Assembly (NCBI GenBank): GCA_902705865.1 | Contig: CACSIO010000004.1 | Coordinates: 62,001-126,000 of the forward strand | DNA: 64,000 nucleotides | Direction of reading: 5' to 3' | Source: BD1-7 clade bacterium | GTDB lineage: Bacteria > Pseudomonadota > Gammaproteobacteria > Pseudomonadales > DT-91 | In this document: one piece after another, positions 27,945-36,842 of the stretch | How the letters are laid out: each line of letters opens with the position of its first letter | Position numbering within the stretch: position 1 is the first letter of the stretch | The notes under the pieces: generated by a model | The model's database searches: none | Told to the model about the DNA's origin: nothing | Seen by the model: the letters and a program-made list of their open reading frames with translations, nothing else | Program-made: the position numbers and the translations under genes

Positions 27945-28528
27945 TAGTTCACCTCCGGCAGGCGTGGTTCGCCGTTTATTTCGTGCCAGGTTACAGACGG
28001 TGCGCGGGTGCCGGCGATGGCTAGATCAGCGCTGTGGCGAATGCCGGTATACAGGGTGTAGTGTTGGCTGCCGCGTTTAACGGCATCTAACAAGCGTTTT
28101 AGTGCTTCGGTGAGTTCGGCATTGAGCAGTGCATCGCGGGTGTTGTCGAGGTTGTCGCGCAGATAGGCTTCGATGATGAAGGTGCCGCGTTCGCCTTGAG
28201 GGATTTGCTGCCACCACTCTTTGTAAGTGGCGTCGATGTTCAGTGCTGCCAGCGCTTTGATGACCGCTGCTTTGGTGCCTTTGATGCGGTGCAGCGCGGG
28301 GGCTTCGTCAATGACGCGGCGTTTGATGTTGGTGGGCCAGTTGGGGTTCCAGAGATCGACGCTGGCGGCCCAAGCCAGATGCGGCAAGAATTCGGCGGGG
28401 CATTGCCACGGGTTCCAGAGATCGATGTCGGTTTGCTGGCCGAGGGTTTGTAGGCGTTCACCACCGATACGATCGAGAGCGTGTTCTTGTTTGCTGAAGT
28501 GTGCGGGTAACAGGCTTTTAATTGGCAT
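27944..28528 (-). CDS. Tail protein I (P2 gpI type)
   Basis: Baseplate-to-fibre connector of 194 residues. It has the family pattern LDRIGGERLQTLGQQTDIDLWNPWQC-type text (read in pieces) and HRIKGTKAAVIKALAALNID. Order J-I-H is as in P2, with immediate adjacency on both sides. Confidence 0.88.
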   Translation of the reverse strand: MPIKSLLPAHFSKQEHALDRIGGERLQTLGQQTDIDLWNPWQCPAEFLPHLAWAASVDLWNPNWPTNIKRRVIDEAPALHRIKGTKAAVIKALAALNIDATYKEWWQQIPQGERGTFIIEAYLRDNLDNTRDALLNAELTEALKRLLDAVKRGSQHYTLYTGIRHSADLAIAGTRAPSVTWHEINGEPRLPEVN

Positions 28529-29368
28529 TTACATCACCTCTTTGACGGTGAGGGTGATGGCTGTGCAGTAAGGTGCTTGGTGTTTTTCAGCGAAGATATC
28601 GGCCCAGTTGTTGAGCGCAACATAGGCAACACCGGGTAGGTGGGTATGGGCCTTGATGCCGGAATCGGAGACGATACCTTGGAGGCGGTGCTCTTCTTTT
28701 GTATAGGTTTGCAGGGCCTTCAGCGCGGCGGCTTTAACGATGTTGTGATCGGGCCCTGGGTACGTGTGTACGGTGCCGCTGATGCTATAGGTGAGAATCT
28801 CGGCGCTTTGCACGGTGACGCGATCACCTTGCGGGCGGACGTGATCTTGATTAACTGCATGGGCGACGCTATTGAGCAGTGCTTGGTTTGCGGTGCCGTC
28901 GCCCTCGGTTGATAAGACGGGCAGGATCACATCCAGCGGTTGTGGTGAGATGAACTCAACGTCTTTGACGTTTTCGCTGGCGCTTTTGGCGTGAAACAGA
29001 TACGCACCGATGGGGCCTGCGGTGCTGTAGCCCTCCGGGGCTAAGGCGCAGCGGTGGCGGTAATCATCGTCGGTTTCGTTTAGTAGGCGTTCGGTGTGGT
29101 GATAGGTAGTGCCGGTGTGATCTAACGCTGCACCTCTGCCATAGGCCAAGGTGCGGTTTTTGTGGGCTTCGTTGCTGGCTTGGCGTAGCAGGCGTTCGCG
29201 CACGGCGAGGCTGCGGATCAGGCGGTAACGTGGGTCGCCGGGGCCTTCGATGATATCGCCTTCGTTATCGGCTAACCAGGTGATGGCCTCGGCGGTGATT
29301 TGTTCGATGGTGAGCTGTGGGGTGAAATCCACGGCGGGCAGTTTGGAGAGATCGATTGCGCCTGTCAT
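28529..29368 (-). CDS. Baseplate assembly protein J
   Basis: Wedge component of the baseplate, 279 residues. The N-terminus IDLSKLPAVDFTPQLTIEQI is typical for P2 gpJ, and the middle carries HTERLLNETDDDYRHRCAL. It overlaps the W gene by 4 bases at its start. Confidence 0.9.
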   Translation of the reverse strand: MTGAIDLSKLPAVDFTPQLTIEQITAEAITWLADNEGDIIEGPGDPRYRLIRSLAVRERLLRQASNEAHKNRTLAYGRGAALDHTGTTYHHTERLLNETDDDYRHRCALAPEGYSTAGPIGAYLFHAKSASENVKDVEFISPQPLDVILPVLSTEGDGTANQALLNSVAHAVNQDHVRPQGDRVTVQSAEILTYSISGTVHTYPGPDHNIVKAAALKALQTYTKEEHRLQGIVSDSGIKAHTHLPGVAYVALNNWADIFAEKHQAPYCTAITLTVKEVM

Positions 29369-29733
29369 ACGGCACCGCCTTGTGGGGCTGCGATTGATAC
29401 GGGTGAACGCAGACTAACGCTTTGCTGTTGCCATTGACCGTGGGCGATGACTTCGATGCGATGGGGGGCGGGTTCGATTAATTCGAGCTGGCGTAGGGTG
29501 AAGTCGGTGAGGTCATTGACGGGGTTTTGCAGGGCGTTGGCGATGCGGCTGAACAGCTTCATGCGGAACAGCTCGGTGATGTTCTCATCGATGAGGTCTT
29601 CGAGATCGGCGCCGTAGGTGCGCTCACCGACCAAGGTGCCTTGATAGGTGCCCAGCGCATCGGCAAAGCGTTGGTTGAGATACGCTTCGCCGCTGATGAG
29701 GGTGCCTGTGTGTTTTGCCATACCTTGTTTCAT
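29365..29733 (-). CDS. Baseplate wedge protein W (GPW/gp25 family)
   Basis: Lysozyme-like-fold baseplate protein of 122 residues. It shows GTLVGERTYGADLEDLIDEN and FRMKLFSRIANALQ, the core of the GPW/gp25 family. It lies between V and J. A start slightly downstream (MAKHTG) is also possible. Confidence 0.88.
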   Translation of the reverse strand: MKQGMAKHTGTLISGEAYLNQRFADALGTYQGTLVGERTYGADLEDLIDENITELFRMKLFSRIANALQNPVNDLTDFTLRQLELIEPAPHRIEVIAHGQWQQQSVSLRSPVSIAAPQGGAV

Positions 29734-29794
29734 AGGGCCATGATGCCGGGTTGAAACAAAGGGATGGAAATAAAGGGTTTTAGTGTTGTGCTGG

Positions 29795-30379
29795 TTATTG
29801 CGGGCCTTGGGTTGAGCCGCCGCTGTCGCCGGGGTGTTTGTGGCCTTTGCCGCTGATGCCGTCGCTGAGGTGATCGGCTGCGGTGCTGGTGCCGGAGATG
29901 GCGGCGTTTTTTTTGATGGTGGTGTTTTTATTCACGGTGAGATTTTCGGTGATCTCGACGTTGCATTGCAGCACCGCTGTGTTTTTGGCGGCCAGCTTGG
30001 CGATGCCGGTGCTGCGGTTAAAACTGAAGTGATTGTCGGCATCGATGTTGACTTGCAGCATGTTGAGATCGGTTGAGGGTGGCGGAATAACGTCGGTAAA
30101 GCGGCTACGGGTGACACGACCGCGTTCGATATCACCGTTGGGGCTGATGATGGTGACGGCTTCGTTGATTTCGAGCGGCCACCAGATTTGGCCGTTAGTG
30201 CCGGCGCGGTCGGCGGTGGGGGTTAGCCAGTTGGTGAGTTGTGGTTCGTCTTCGGTGCCGATGTTGACACGTACTTGATACGGGGCGGTTTGCACTTGGG
30301 CGATGACGCCTTCGACCAGGATATTGGCGAGGCGGCGTTCGAGGCGGTTGATGCGTTGGACGAGTTCATCGTAGCCCAT
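29795..30379 (-). CDS. Baseplate spike protein V
   Basis: Spike protein of 194 residues. The N-terminal part has INRLERRLANILVEGVIAQV and the OB-fold-like LTPTADRAGTNGQIWWPL. The C-terminal part is a short beta-helix ending in GHKHPGDSGGS, a histidine-containing tip typical of P2 gpV, where such residues bind iron. Confidence 0.9.
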   Translation of the reverse strand: MGYDELVQRINRLERRLANILVEGVIAQVQTAPYQVRVNIGTEDEPQLTNWLTPTADRAGTNGQIWWPLEINEAVTIISPNGDIERGRVTRSRFTDVIPPPSTDLNMLQVNIDADNHFSFNRSTGIAKLAAKNTAVLQCNVEITENLTVNKNTTIKKNAAISGTSTAADHLSDGISGKGHKHPGDSGGSTQGPQ

Positions 30380-30380
30380 G

Positions 30381-30986
30381 TCAGTTGGCCTCGGGTGTTA
30401 GGCGGGTGTAGTCATTTTGATGGGCGGTGCCGATGTCGGGGGCTTCGCCGAGGAACAGGTGCGCGGGGATCTGGCCGGCGGGGTTGGCGCTGCTGAAGGT
30501 GATTTGCTGGTTGAACGCGCAGCCCCAGAAGTTGACGGCTTTTTCGTTATCGACTTTGGCGTTGAACAGGTTGCGGCATTCGATGTTACTGGCCACCGCA
30601 CTGGCACCTGGGGTGCCGAAGGTTTGGCCGGGCAGGCATCGGGTGAGAAACTCGGCCAGGTTGAGTGCGGCTTCGGCGCGTGATAGCCGGGGTAGCTCTT
30701 TGGTGAGGATACTGATGCCAATGGTGAGGTCTGCGGTGATTTGACGTGTGGTATTGGCTTGAGTTGTGCTGCTGGGGTTTGCCGGTGCGCGGGCTTTGAT
30801 GCTGTTGATACGTAGCACGGATACCAGCAGCGCCGGTGCGCGTGCTGACAGGTGTTTGATGTCTTCTTCGCCGAAGCGACCGCCGTGGGTTTGTACGCAG
30901 ACCTTTTTGGGTAACGGTGCTTGTAAGGTTGCCACAATGTTGTTGAGGTGATTGCTTAAGGCTGACCATTCGTTGAGTGGCTGCAT
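30381..30986 (-). CDS. Mu gp37-like head-tail region protein
   Basis: A 201-residue protein similar in layout to Mu-like gp37 proteins: an N-terminal helix (LSNHLNNIVATL), KKVCVQTHGGRFGEEDIKHLS and a later FLTRCLPGQTFGTPGA. It lies between the virion morphogenesis gene and baseplate V. The exact role is not known, and assignment rests on position and overall pattern. Confidence 0.6.
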   Translation of the reverse strand: MQPLNEWSALSNHLNNIVATLQAPLPKKVCVQTHGGRFGEEDIKHLSARAPALLVSVLRINSIKARAPANPSSTTQANTTRQITADLTIGISILTKELPRLSRAEAALNLAEFLTRCLPGQTFGTPGASAVASNIECRNLFNAKVDNEKAVNFWGCAFNQQITFSSANPAGQIPAHLFLGEAPDIGTAHQNDYTRLTPEAN

Positions 30987-30988
30987 GG

Positions 30989-31420
30989 CTAGGTTCTCAG
31001 TTGTTGATCGACCCAGTTGTCGATGATGGCGATCATATCGGCACGGTTTGCTTGTGACAGACCGAGGTATTCGCGGGCGGGCAGGTTGCGCTTTTTATAG
31101 CCGAATTGTTGGGCGGCAGCATAGGGGAGGTTGCTGCCCCAGATGGCGGTATCGGCGTTGTGATCTGCGGTGATGCTGTCGAGCAGATTGCCTTCGTTTT
31201 CGAGCAGGCTGTGGTTGCTGTGGCGGGTTTTGGTGTAGCCCTCTGACCAGGCTAACCAAGGGCTGCCATCGGGGGCGGTCTTTTCGGTTTCGATGCGGCG
31301 GCGGGTTTGGCTTTCGCCTTCGGTGGCCAACGATGGCAACAACTCGCCGACGTTGGCATCGGCGAGTTGTTGGATGCGGTGGTTGAGCTCCGCTAGGTGC
31401 AGGGTGAGTTCGGTTGACAT
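30989..31420 (-). CDS. Virion morphogenesis protein (P2 gpS/Mu gpG family)
   Basis: Tail completion protein of 143 residues. The family signature is visible: RRIETEKTAPDGSPWLAW followed by LLENEGNLLDSI and PAREYLGLS. It is encoded just before gp37-like and V, which fits completion of the tail or head-tail joint. Confidence 0.85.
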   Translation of the reverse strand: MSTELTLHLAELNHRIQQLADANVGELLPSLATEGESQTRRRIETEKTAPDGSPWLAWSEGYTKTRHSNHSLLENEGNLLDSITADHNADTAIWGSNLPYAAAQQFGYKKRNLPAREYLGLSQANRADMIAIIDNWVDQQLRT

Positions 31421-31422
31421 GG

Positions 31423-31776
31423 TTAGCTATCAACGGCTTCGAGTTCGATGTGCGGGTCGGCTTCGAGCTTGCTCAGTTGCTCTTGGGCGAAAGTGCCGGC
31501 GGGCCAGTGATGCCACTCGGGGCCGTGTTGTTGGCCACCGCGCCAGTAGCCTTCGGTGCGGTTGGTGGTGCGCGTGCGAACGGGGGGTTGTTGTTGGTGG
31601 TTCGTGTTTTGGTCGGTACTGTTTTTGGTGGTGCTTTTAGTCGTACTTTCAGTCGTGCTTTCGGTATTCGCCTCGGTGATCTGGTCGGTTTTTTGTTCTG
31701 ATGAGGGTGCTTTTTTTGCCGCTGCTTGTGTCTGTGTTTGCGCCTTTTTGGCGGTGGTCTGTTTTGGTGTGGCCAT
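31423..31776 (-). CDS. HI1506/FluMu-like small virion-region protein
   Basis: A 117-residue protein in two parts. The N-terminal half is a low-complexity Lys/Ala then Thr/Ser-rich tract with repeated TEST/TKST units. The C-terminal half carries RTEGYWRGGQQHGPEWHHWP and FAQEQLSKLEADPHIEL, the conserved part of HI1506-like proteins of Mu-type prophages. The function is unknown. Confidence 0.65.
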   Translation of the reverse strand: MATPKQTTAKKAQTQTQAAAKKAPSSEQKTDQITEANTESTTESTTKSTTKNSTDQNTNHQQQPPVRTRTTNRTEGYWRGGQQHGPEWHHWPAGTFAQEQLSKLEADPHIELEAVDS

Positions 31777-31813
31777 GGGTTGCTCCGGTTGTTAAACGGG
31801 GTTTGAACAGGGG

Positions 31814-32245
31814 TTAAAAAATGTGGCTGCTGGTGTTGCGGTTAAACAGGCGCGGGTTGCTGTCGACTTCGACTTCCATGCCGGTTGGGCTGGTATCTTG
31901 ATTGTCGTTATGACTGTCGATCGATAGCGCGATATCGCCGCGAGCGAGTTTGGCTAACAGGCTGATTGCATCTTCGTAGCGTTGGCGTTTTTCTTCGCTT
32001 TGGTGGGTACCCATTGAGAGGCGGTAGATAGCGATATCGACGGCGACGCGGGTGAGGATGCCGGGTACGGTTGCCAGTGGCAGTGGGTAGCGTTTGCCGA
32101 TGTAGCTGTCGATTTCGTCGTCGGCATCTTGCAGGGCTCGGTTGACCTTGGCGGTGTCGATCTCGTCGTTGAGATCATCATCGGCGATGATGAGGAGTTC
32201 ATCTTTGCCGTAGCGACTTTCGATAGCGGCCTGGGTGGCGTACAT
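31814..32245 (-). CDS. Mu gp36-like protein (DUF1320)
   Basis: A 143-residue protein of the DUF1320 family found next to the major head gene in Mu-like phages. The start at 32245 (MYATQAAIESRYGKDEL) is chosen because family members begin this way; the frame remains open upstream. Conserved text includes ALQDADDEIDSYIGKRYPLP and VDIAIYRL. It is probably a head completion or joining protein. Confidence 0.82.
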   Translation of the reverse strand: MYATQAAIESRYGKDELLIIADDDLNDEIDTAKVNRALQDADDEIDSYIGKRYPLPLATVPGILTRVAVDIAIYRLSMGTHQSEEKRQRYEDAISLLAKLARGDIALSIDSHNDNQDTSPTGMEVEVDSNPRLFNRNTSSHIF

Positions 32246-32334
32246 GATGGCGACCTGTGTTGGTTGTGTTAGGGCGCCGAACATCCTGTTCGGCTTTGGG
32301 GCGCGATCCTTCGCTTTGCAGGGTTATCTTGGGG

Positions 32335-33243
32335 TTACAGGTAATCCGGTACGACGATCTCGAACTTCTTATACAGTTCGTTGGATTCGCCGTTATCCAG
32401 GCGTTCGCGTTCGATCAGCAGGCGGGCTTGTTTCTCCAGCGCGACGGGCACAACCAAAGTGCGCGGGCGTACGCCTAACTTGCGGCTGCCATCGGCGGTG
32501 TAACCGCGCATGGTGGTATAGGCTGCCCAGAGGTTGTCGTAGGTTAATTCGGCCTTGGCACCGAAGGCCAATTGCCAAAAGCTGACGCCGACGTTATCGC
32601 GGCAATCAACGCCGAAGCGAAACTCTTTGCGCATGAAAACGGATTCATCTTTTTCGTCGACCATTTGCACGAACTTGGGCTTTTTGCGCTGCTGGAAGAT
32701 GATGGGCTTGATGGCGCGGGTGGTATCCATCAAGAACCAAGCCGGGCCGGTATAACCTGCATCGACCAGCATGTTGCTGACTTGAGCGACGGTGCCGGTG
32801 CCATCGGCCTTGGCGGTAACCGGGTGCTCATCATCGAAGTAGGGTTGGCCGTCGTAACACAAGGTGGTGAAACCGTTGTTGAGCAGGGGGTAGACCAGCT
32901 CATCGGCGTGGATTTCGACGGCGCGGCCCATCTCTTGAAACAGCGGGGCGTAGATGCCGATTTCGTCATCTTCGATGTCGTCGCGGTCGACGCCGATGGT
33001 GGATTCCCACGATTTGTTGGTGATGCTGTAGCTGTGGGCTTTGATATCGTTGATGACACGATCGCCGACCCATTCGCGCAGGCTGGGTACTTTGCCTAAC
33101 CAGCCGTAGGTGTTGGCGGATGTGGTGCTGGGCACGGTGGTGGCGATGTGGGTATACATGGGGCCGGCTTCTTGCTGGCCGTCTTGAAAGTTCTTTTTGA
33201 AGCCGACAAACAGGCTTTTGATGGCTGCGGGTGTGATGATCAT
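32335..33243 (-). CDS. Major head protein (Mu gpT type)
   Basis: Major capsid protein of 302 residues. It starts MIITPAAIKSLFVGFKKNF, the typical gpT N-terminus, and shows YGWLGKVPSLREWVGDR and FDDEHPVTA. It follows the protease/scaffold gene, as in Mu. Confidence 0.93.
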   Translation of the reverse strand: MIITPAAIKSLFVGFKKNFQDGQQEAGPMYTHIATTVPSTTSANTYGWLGKVPSLREWVGDRVINDIKAHSYSITNKSWESTIGVDRDDIEDDEIGIYAPLFQEMGRAVEIHADELVYPLLNNGFTTLCYDGQPYFDDEHPVTAKADGTGTVAQVSNMLVDAGYTGPAWFLMDTTRAIKPIIFQQRKKPKFVQMVDEKDESVFMRKEFRFGVDCRDNVGVSFWQLAFGAKAELTYDNLWAAYTTMRGYTADGSRKLGVRPRTLVVPVALEKQARLLIERERLDNGESNELYKKFEIVVPDYL

Positions 33244-33287
33244 GGCGTGATTCCCTTTGGGTTATTCGTTAGCGCTGCAGGCGGTGT

Positions 33288-33782
33288 TTAGGCGTCGTCG
33301 CGCACGGCGATGAATTCGTCTTCAGTGAGATCGAGTTGGCTGCACACGGCGAGCTCTTCGGCGCTGAGTTTGCCGGCTTGGGTGTTGGGGAGAGCGTCTT
33401 TGGGTTTTTGTTCAGCGGCCATGACTTTGGGGGCGGTATCGAGCAGGGCTTTGACTTGATCGAAGCCTGTTTGCTGGCTGCACAACCCTAAGAAGTGATC
33501 GCGGTTAGCGGGGGCGATTTTGCCGTTTTCGATGCCATCATCGACTAACGCGATGGCGCTGTTTTCTAGCGCTTCGGTTTGGTTATTCACGAGTTTTTGT
33601 TCGGCATCTTCGGCGCGGTTGAGGGCTAGCTGGTGGGTTTCTTTAGGGACGTATTGGGTTAGGTCGGGTGCTTGGCGGTTGAGTGCGGTTTGGTGTTGGG
33701 TTTGCAGGGTGTTGATGGTGGAGACAGCGGTGGCTTCATCAGCATCGGCTGCCAGGCCCAGTGCGGCGAGAATCAGTTTCAT
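33288..33782 (-). CDS. Head scaffold (Mu gpZ-like), nested in frame in the protease gene
   Basis: An internal ATG at 33782 (MKLILAALGLAADADEA), preceded by GAGGA at suitable spacing, would give a 164-residue protein identical to the C-terminal half of the protease. In Mu, gene Z is nested in gene I in the same way and supplies extra scaffold. Use of this start is inferred from the ribosome site and the precedent. Confidence 0.65.
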   Translation of the reverse strand: MKLILAALGLAADADEATAVSTINTLQTQHQTALNRQAPDLTQYVPKETHQLALNRAEDAEQKLVNNQTEALENSAIALVDDGIENGKIAPANRDHFLGLCSQQTGFDQVKALLDTAPKVMAAEQKPKDALPNTQAGKLSAEELAVCSQLDLTEDEFIAVRDDA

Positions 33783-34256
33783 CGAGGGTTCCTCTTCGGA
33801 TTGACGGTTAAGCGCAGGCAGCTCGTGCAGGTTGCTGCGGTTGGTTAAGCCGACGCTGACCAAGCGAATGACTTGGCCGGCGGCGTTGAACTTGAATGCG
33901 GGGGAGTAGTAGCGGTATTTTTTGCCGAGGATGAGATCACGGCCTTCGGTGTTCCATTCGATGCGGCCCCAGATAACGCCGTTGCGGTTCTCTAGCTCTG
34001 CGATGGGGAACCAGCCATAGGCTTCGGCTTTTTCGCCTTTGGGGCCTTTGAGTTCGGTGGCGTGTTCGATGTCTAACGGCAGATCTAGGCCGGGGGCTTG
34101 GGTGGCGATGATAACGGAGGTTGGCTCGGGATTATGCCAGGTGCGTTGATCGCGGCCGGTAAATGTATCGGCAGGAATCAGCGGCAGCCATTCGGGGGGC
34201 TGCTCGGATTCGAGGGCGGGTATTTGGAAGTTGAGCGCTAGGGGGTTTGTGTCCAT
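33288..34256 (-). CDS. Head maturation protease (Mu gpI type)
   Basis: Prohead protease-scaffold of 322 residues. The N-terminal protease half has LDIEHATELKGPKGEKAEA and AYGWFPIAEL, then KYRYYSPAFKF. The C-terminal half is helical and scaffold-like. An internal start for the scaffold-only form is described separately. It is followed by the major head gene after 44 bases. Confidence 0.88.
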   Translation of the reverse strand: MDTNPLALNFQIPALESEQPPEWLPLIPADTFTGRDQRTWHNPEPTSVIIATQAPGLDLPLDIEHATELKGPKGEKAEAYGWFPIAELENRNGVIWGRIEWNTEGRDLILGKKYRYYSPAFKFNAAGQVIRLVSVGLTNRSNLHELPALNRQSEEEPSMKLILAALGLAADADEATAVSTINTLQTQHQTALNRQAPDLTQYVPKETHQLALNRAEDAEQKLVNNQTEALENSAIALVDDGIENGKIAPANRDHFLGLCSQQTGFDQVKALLDTAPKVMAAEQKPKDALPNTQAGKLSAEELAVCSQLDLTEDEFIAVRDDA

Positions 34257-34314
34257 GCCGCCAGTTTGGCGGCGATGGGGGGAGGGATGAAATAAAGGGT
34301 TTTAGTGATGTGCG

Positions 34315-35892
34315 TTAATCCATTATTGTGGCTAGCTCAACAAGATCAAAGTACTCGTCTATAGTCAGTAATTCTTCGCGGTGGAGAGGCTCGATGACAG
34401 ATGCTTCAATGAATGTCTTTGCATCTAGTTCGCGACCACTTCCGTGTAATGTATGGATTATATTTTCTTCATCGAGTTGATTGTCTAGTTGTCTGAGCCT
34501 AATCAAGAGTACATTATGTACAGGTAAAGTTTTGTAGCGTTCTCTTATCCTTCTTTCTACACCGGTAAAACGAACGTTATCCATATTATCGTTAAAACTA
34601 ATAGAGAATTTCGTACGCATAATATGGCGTGTATCAAGGTTGTTTTTCTCTAGAAGATCTCCAGCGTTATAGTTTTTGAAATCATCTCTGAATTTTTTCG
34701 CCTGCATCCTCCGATAGAAGCTCGACTCAGTATGGTACCAGCAACACATTGCTGTCATTAATATTAGGTCTGCACACTTATTTGTTGTTACGGAAAGCGA
34801 AATAGCTAGCAGTTGATCTAGAATCTTTTCGACATTCCGAAGCGGAAGGTCGTAGTTTTCAAAAAAACCAGCCAGTAGTTCAGGCAGGGCTAATTCTGTA
34901 TTAATGTTGTATGGCCAAAAGCAACCTGGTTTTTGATCTATCGACTTTGCAAGATCTTGGTACTGAGGTAGATTTGCAACGTGATCACGTAAGTGTGGGG
35001 ATTTTAGAGTTACTGAACGATTAAAAAACCGTCCCAAGTATTGTTCTCCTGAAAAGTCATTTCCATAGACAGCTCTGATTGCGTGCTGTAATTGACCGGT
35101 ATCCGTTGCAATGACAAAAATCACACCTTTTAGGTCAAAAAGGTGTTTAACTGTTTCTAGCAGTTCTATTGAAAAACTGGGCCTACATCGATCAAGCTCA
35201 TCAATGAAAATATAGGTTGGTTTATTTTGGTGTATTTTGTTTTGATATTTGTAGTCTTTGATTAGCGAGAGTAAGTGGATTTTAAAACTTTGGATCGACT
35301 GGGATTTTTCTTGGTGATCTTCAACGAGTGCCGATGTAACTTTACCCGCGGTCTCTGCAGTCAGCTTTTTGAGTTCAAAATCGTCTTTCGAATCATGGCT
35401 GTCTGCTTGCTCTGCTGCTTCTGTGACGTCATCAACCCTGATTCCTGAGACCTTCCACACAATTCCCTTAGCGACTGCGGGTGCTACTGCTTTGATAAGA
35501 CCGGGCATGGATTCATAAAGGCTTTTTCGTGCGGAATCATATCCACTTTTATCAAATTGTAAGGTTGCGATAATGGTTGAGATAACTGCTAGAAGGGGGT
35601 CATCAGAGTAATCTTGTGCCCAAGCATCTATATATATCGAAGGGTAAGCGTCCTTTAGGGTTTCATGCCAGTTCCTAAGAAAGTGAGTTTTACCAGCCCC
35701 CCATTCAGCATTGATGTTTAGGACATATCCTTCTTGTTCATTCTTGGATTCCAGAAACTTGGTTAGAAATTCTGCATACTTTCCTCTGTCGAGATTATCG
35801 GTAGGTAGTTTGGTTGTTTTACTTCCGTCTGTGACTTCTCTTTCATCCCATATGAAATTGAGTTCCTTTTTGCATTCTTGGCCTGAATTCAC
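34315..35892 (-). CDS. KAP-family P-loop NTPase (cargo gene, possible exclusion/defence)
   Basis: A 525-residue NTPase starting at GTG 35892 after AAGGAAG. Walker A is NAEWGAGKTHF (about residues 61-71) and Walker B YIFIDELDRCRP (about 225-236), with a long insertion between them as usual for KAP NTPases. After Walker B come VIFVIATDTGQLQHAI and GNDFSGEQYLGRFFNRS, also typical. No membrane helices are obvious. The gene is AT-rich and sits between head genes F and I, with gaps of 198 and 58 bases, so it is not a structural gene. The KAP protein PifA of plasmid F excludes phage T7, which suggests but does not show a similar role. Confidence 0.85.
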   Translation of the reverse strand: MNSGQECKKELNFIWDEREVTDGSKTTKLPTDNLDRGKYAEFLTKFLESKNEQEGYVLNINAEWGAGKTHFLRNWHETLKDAYPSIYIDAWAQDYSDDPLLAVISTIIATLQFDKSGYDSARKSLYESMPGLIKAVAPAVAKGIVWKVSGIRVDDVTEAAEQADSHDSKDDFELKKLTAETAGKVTSALVEDHQEKSQSIQSFKIHLLSLIKDYKYQNKIHQNKPTYIFIDELDRCRPSFSIELLETVKHLFDLKGVIFVIATDTGQLQHAIRAVYGNDFSGEQYLGRFFNRSVTLKSPHLRDHVANLPQYQDLAKSIDQKPGCFWPYNINTELALPELLAGFFENYDLPLRNVEKILDQLLAISLSVTTNKCADLILMTAMCCWYHTESSFYRRMQAKKFRDDFKNYNAGDLLEKNNLDTRHIMRTKFSISFNDNMDNVRFTGVERRIRERYKTLPVHNVLLIRLRQLDNQLDEENIIHTLHGSGRELDAKTFIEASVIEPLHREELLTIDEYFDLVELATIMD

Positions 35893-36090
35893 TTGTGCTT
35901 CCTTCTTTGATTGTCACAAGGTTTGATATTAAGTGTTTAATACCTGTTTAAAAATGTCTGTATCCGTTTTTCTTGCTTAAACAGAGCAGTTGGTGCGCTC
36001 TGACCGGTATCTCGTCTCCGCGGGCTTGTTTTTCCATTCGGGTTGTCAACAAACTCTATGCTGGATTTGAAACGGCTCGATTTGTTGCGT
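35893..36090. other. Gap upstream of the KAP NTPase gene
   Basis: About 200 AT-rich bases between the end of head gene F and the KAP gene. On the minus strand it contains a TTGACA, but no good -10 at the right spacing. A private promoter for the KAP gene is expected here and cannot be pinned down. Confidence 0.35.
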
Positions 36091-36840
36091 TTAGTTTTTT
36101 TTTGCAGAATATTTGAGGTGTTGCTGGGCGAGTCTAGGGCTTATGTCGAAGCCAGGATCGATACCCTTGGGCACTTTTTCTGATTCTCCGCTCCGTTTAT
36201 TGACCCAGTTCTTTAACTCGATCACTGGTGCCTCTGTTAGATAACGCCCCGTCGCTGTTAGTTTCTCATACTCCCCCTGACTGATCTGCCGTACCCGACA
36301 CTTACATCCATACCCATTCGGCGGAAAATGCGTTTGCCACCACGGATCATCCGCCGGCAACAGAACGCCGGCCCAGCGCTGGTGCTCATCACGATGTTCT
36401 CGGCTTGGCCCCAAGCTATATAACAGATAGGGATGGCTTTGCTTGGTGCGTTGAATCCGTTGCCACTGGCCGGCCGCACGGCTGGTGCGCATGTTCACTT
36501 GGTAGATAGTTTTGAGCCGGCGGGGGCTGCCGAGTTGGGCATCGACCACTTCGCCAGTCAGAGGGTCGGTCATCTCTTGCTTGCCCCACCAGCCGAGCTT
36601 CTGTAACAGGGGCGTTAAGTCGTTTTTGAATTGTTGGAAGGTGCGGCCTTCGGCGAGGGCTTCGTCGAGGTGGTTTTGCACGACTTCGAGAATGTCCATT
36701 TGCATGAGCTTGGCGACGGTGAAGGCGGCGTGGTGTTCTTCGCGCCAGACGTCGCGGTAATCGAAACTGGGTTGAAGCTGTTTATTGCGCCAGTAGGTGA
36801 GGGCATCTGCGGGCGGTGTGGCGGGGAATTGGTAGGCCAT
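36091..36840 (-). CDS. Minor head protein (Mu gpF/SPP1 gp7 type)
   Basis: Head morphogenesis protein of 249 residues. Conserved parts are FDYRDVWREEHHAAFTVAKL, YQVNMRTSRAAGQWQRI and PPNGYGCKCRVR near residue 180. It follows the portal gene after 2 bases. It is shorter than some Mu-like F proteins, and the unusual KAP gene comes next, so a shortened C-terminus is possible but cannot be shown. Confidence 0.87.
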   Translation of the reverse strand: MAYQFPATPPADALTYWRNKQLQPSFDYRDVWREEHHAAFTVAKLMQMDILEVVQNHLDEALAEGRTFQQFKNDLTPLLQKLGWWGKQEMTDPLTGEVVDAQLGSPRRLKTIYQVNMRTSRAAGQWQRIQRTKQSHPYLLYSLGPSREHRDEHQRWAGVLLPADDPWWQTHFPPNGYGCKCRVRQISQGEYEKLTATGRYLTEAPVIELKNWVNKRSGESEKVPKGIDPGFDISPRLAQQHLKYSAKKN

Positions 36841-36842
36841 GG

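Noticed and set aside
36091..36840. Gene F truncated by insertion of the KAP gene
   Set aside because: Length varies among Mu-like F proteins and no decayed F remnant is visible after the stop, so truncation cannot be supported.
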